A stretch of DNA of 10,000 nt from positions 1-10,000 of the forward strand of contig JABUQX010103535.1 of assembly GCA_015478945.1 (NCBI GenBank). The letters run 5' to 3'. The notes under the pieces were generated by a model. That model had not been told where the DNA came from. It worked only from the letters and a program-made list of their open reading frames with translations, and did no database searches. Shown here in pieces: positions 6,641 through 10,000 of this stretch. The DNA is from Trachelipus rathkii. Lineage: Eukaryota > Arthropoda > Malacostraca > Isopoda > Trachelipodidae. The position numbers were made by a program, and so were the translations under genes. How positions within the stretch are numbered: position 1 is the first letter of the stretch; each line of letters opens with the position of its first letter.

Positions 6641-9600
6641 ACCGTGAGACTATCCCATTACCATCCTCGGCTGACGCGATTTCCGCAACTTACCAGATAG
6701 CCACATCGGTCCACGTACGGTGTCAATTAGTCTCTCCTAGGTGCTATGTTACATTTCTCTTACTCGTTCGACCTACGACACATACATCATACTGATATAT
6801 ATTCACGTTCATTATACCTGGCATGTGCGTGATATGCATGCTTGATCACGAATTTCCTTTCACATCTTCGTCACAATCTAATCGCACCCTACTAACTCAT
6901 CTACTAGTTCCAGTGATGCTACGACCACATCGTATATTGATCCTATCCACATCCTCGAGTGAGTGAGTTAGATCCAGATAGCCGGAGTAGATACACACTA
7001 GCATATATACATATATATCTCAATCAGGTATCATACAATATACCTCAATGTATATAAGACCTACTTAGGATATATGCTCACTATCGCAATAAGATCTATT
7101 AGCTCTTTAACTATCATACAACGCAATGGATTTAATAGCACGAGTCACTAAAACCTACCTTGACCATTTCACTTAACATTCCTACTACGTGATCTATTCA
7201 TACCGTTCCGCTTTTTCATCCTATCAATTATATTCACTTAGATATTATAAATCCGAACTTAGTCTCTACCAGAGCTAGTCATCATACCAGTACTAATATA
7301 TAACTTCATCACCGTAGGAGACTAGTCTCAACTAACATCCACATATTAACTCATTACTTATTTAATCTATAGTTTATTATTATTAAAACTACTCCACGTC
7401 TCTTTTATACTACTCACTCAACCCATTACCAAAATCTCTCACTATATCCAAATATTACCTTCTCAGATACATCTTCTATCAAGATTACAATGACGCTAGA
7501 ATACAAATCATATCGTCACATTATAATAGGTATAGGGCACAATACCTACTACCTAATCACCTCTATTTATCACATTCTTCATCAATCATTTTTAACATAT
7601 ATATAACCTGATTACCTCATGCCACCTATATACTCCAGTCATCTAATTCATTTTATCATAATCACCCATCAATATCAATAATGGAATAATACAAAAGAGA
7701 TACATATAGAGCTCAATATCTCTGCCTCACTGCCGCATATTAATATTAAATAGCCATATCAATTTTTATGATAAATATATATAATATTATATATATAACT
7801 ATTTATTAATTCTTATTACATATATATATAACACACGCTCTATATTCGAGTTACTACAATTAACTTTTGATTCTATTATCAACAAAGCACCTACTAACAA
7901 TACACTCAATATATCAACTAATACCTTGCCAATAAGGGTATCCCTAATTAATACCTATTGCATATGCCTGTTGCAAATGCATGAAAAACGCGTAAGACTA
8001 TATAAAAATATTCTTCTTCTCTGAGGCTCATAATCATTTGACTTATCTCAATAGCATAATAAGAATTTGAATTTACACGACTATACTTAATATACCTAGT
8101 AGTATATACTTATTACTTAATGAGGCAAACCTTGTTTCATTAACAACCAACATACAGTAATACCTTATCAACTATACTTAATATATACGCTAACTTATAT
8201 TTTGACACAATAACATATCTATCATATATATTCTATATACCCATCAGTATTAAATTACACTCTCAATATATAAACTATAATTCCCTTCCTACTATATATT
8301 CCAGCTAACAGTATTACTCATATATATACTATATTACCTATATACGTCATATACTATTATTATAAGGGTCTATATTACTGTAACTACTATTCACAATCCA
8401 CATCTCGAGCGAACTACTAATATACACCATTTCACTCATAAAGTCATGTACAATATATAATTACATACAAACTTCCAAATCCTAATCAATATACTAACTA
8501 TCATCACTACATCCTGAGTTCTAGTATACACTTTATCAACCAGTGATTTCATCTAATATACCTGTGAATAGATTTACCTTTCTTACTACTTTATTATCTC
8601 ACACTCTATATATATATATAACCTCACATTATACTAATGAACTATACTCATATCACTACTCACTTAGAATATATACTCACTATATTTTCTTCATTTGATA
8701 CACATCAATAATCCACAACATTCACCTATCAACCTAAATATATCTTCAAAATTTAAATGCTATTGAGTAATGCAGATTTATTCGAAGTATATTTATCCCT
8801 ATCCAATACTACTACACTAGCCTATCTCACATCCATTCGTCAGTTAATGAATAGCACCATATCCCTATTTACTATATTTTATATATAAGCTAATATATTC
8901 CTCACCTATTATACTTACATATTCTTAACTTTTGCGACTACTCTCATTTCACTACAGATATAGAGATCTATATCACTACTATTAATACCTTATGTAATAA
9001 GTCCCATTATCTATATGACTCTCACTTCACAATAACTGTTTCATTTAAACACTTATCTCTTTTACTCACCTATACGAATTAATATGTACAATCTTTATTA
9101 GTAATTACCTTTATATTTCTTATCTCAATATAAATTCCAAATATATCTTTATCTTATAAGAGAGCAGCATTTCACAACCTAAGCTTCTTTTTACTTATTA
9201 TATCACTAGCTTAGTCAATCACCTCTTTATCATTCTCACTCAAACCACTTATATATATGTTACAACTGTTAATCAATAATTCCTCATTACTTACATTTAA
9301 GCTACTATATCCACATACTTTTTTGTCAACTATTAACTTAAAAAACCTAATGAAGCTATTCCTACATTATTGCTGACTATATATAATAAAGATATTTATG
9401 TATAATTCAGTTCTAACTTGTATTTCATACATTCAACTGATTTTAATTTTAAAGTCAGAGTTATCTTAATTATATACTTATAATTCCATATTATCCAATA
9501 CTATATTTAGTTCAACACTCTATTTTTATAACTACTTTCATCTCACTCTTTTATAAATTCTAATCATATACTCGACTATACACTATCCTATCCTTATCAC

Positions 9601-9890
9601 AATCTATCTACCACACCCAGTACCCTCACATCATATACATTATAGAGTATTTTGAGCAATAAAGCAACTAATATTGAATCCGATAATATAACATTCCTAA
9701 CCCTACTCATGATTTATAACATCCTCTCAACACATACATTCATATCTTCCATTTCTATATCACACCAACGCTAAAATCAATTCATTAACTTTTTATCTAT
9801 TTCTAGTATACCAATAATATAATCTATTTTAACCTACATATAATAATCTCACTAACTTCTTCATATAAAATAAGGGCATTATGGATTCTA
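6641..9890. other. C-rich, G-depleted non-coding region without recognisable features
   Basis: The plus strand is composed of A, T and C with very little G, in words such as CACTATCAC, TACTCACTCA and ATACCTA. Counting six 60-base lines (7321-7500, 8461-8520, 8641-8700 and 9721-9780) gives about 94 C against 13 G. No open frame of useful length, no tandem period, and no microsatellite longer than about 16 bases was seen. The longest homopolymers are about six bases, whereas the left half has runs of 8-12. Either it is a real strand-asymmetric region or it is low-quality or spurious long-read sequence. I favour the second but cannot decide from the bases alone. Confidence 0.5.
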
Positions 9891-10000
9891 CAACTACTTT
9901 GCGCGTGTTTAGACTGGAAGAAATCCATATTCTACTACCACATACCATACACTTCGCTGCGGACAGAATCTTAATATACTATCAGCCCTCTCACTTGATC
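9891..10000. other. Right edge, composition partly returns to normal
   Basis: G reappears (GCGCGTGTTTAGACTGGAAG, 9901-9920, and CGCTGCGGACAG at 9956-9967). No gene or repeat can be called in this short edge segment. Confidence 0.4.

Noticed and set aside
6641..9890. Possible satellite made of TATCAC/CACTAT words
   Set aside because: The words recur because of the composition, but no fixed period or aligned copies could be found by eye.

Overview
This window looks like non-coding, AT-rich nuclear DNA from a eukaryote, most likely an invertebrate animal. It has long (AT)n tracts, long poly-T runs, a transposon-like element with terminal inverted repeats sitting inside an AT microsatellite, a ~235-bp tandem repeat, and no dense run of open frames. 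There are no bacterial-style operons, and I saw no tRNA, rRNA or CRISPR array. The termini of the transposon-like piece and a GACTCC/GGAGTC-type motif resemble dispersed repeats I associate with cnidarian, sponge and other invertebrate genomes. That is a recollection rather than a search result, so the taxonomic call is weak.

Layout, left to right. Bases 1-80 are a degraded GT-rich simple repeat, followed by featureless AT-rich DNA to 759. Bases 760-1461 hold three diverged head-to-tail copies of a 220-249 bp unit whose boundary is marked by a CCGCCCC box and an AGTACTGCCAATTTAAATT box. Bases 1462-1737 are a less AT-rich stretch ending in ACTCCGACT-type repeats. Bases 1738-2784 are dominated by (AT)n arrays, with a short unique spacer, a CT microsatellite and a 283-bp MITE-like element at 2410-2692.

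Bases 2785-3700 are the most gene-like part. An 83-codon open segment (3294-3545) follows a plausible 3' splice site, ends in a stop, and is followed 69 bases later by AATAAA and a GT-rich stretch, so it could be the last exon of a plus-strand gene. I cannot name the protein. Bases 3700-4080 are AT-rich again. Bases 4081-4500 are locally GC-rich with C and T homopolymers. Bases 5220-5890 carry more broken TA repeats.

From about 5900 to the end the character changes. Long homopolymers and long microsatellites disappear. G clearly exceeds C at about 5930-6060, approaches parity by about 6200, and from roughly 6650 to 9890 C exceeds G several-fold, with no open frame of appreciable length. This may be a real strand-asymmetric satellite-like or non-genic region, but uncorrected or spurious long-read sequence is at least as likely. 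No interacting set of genes can be reconstructed, and I found no convincing new biological system. The best leads are the terminal exon candidate, the tandem repeat, the MITE-like element and the composition switch.
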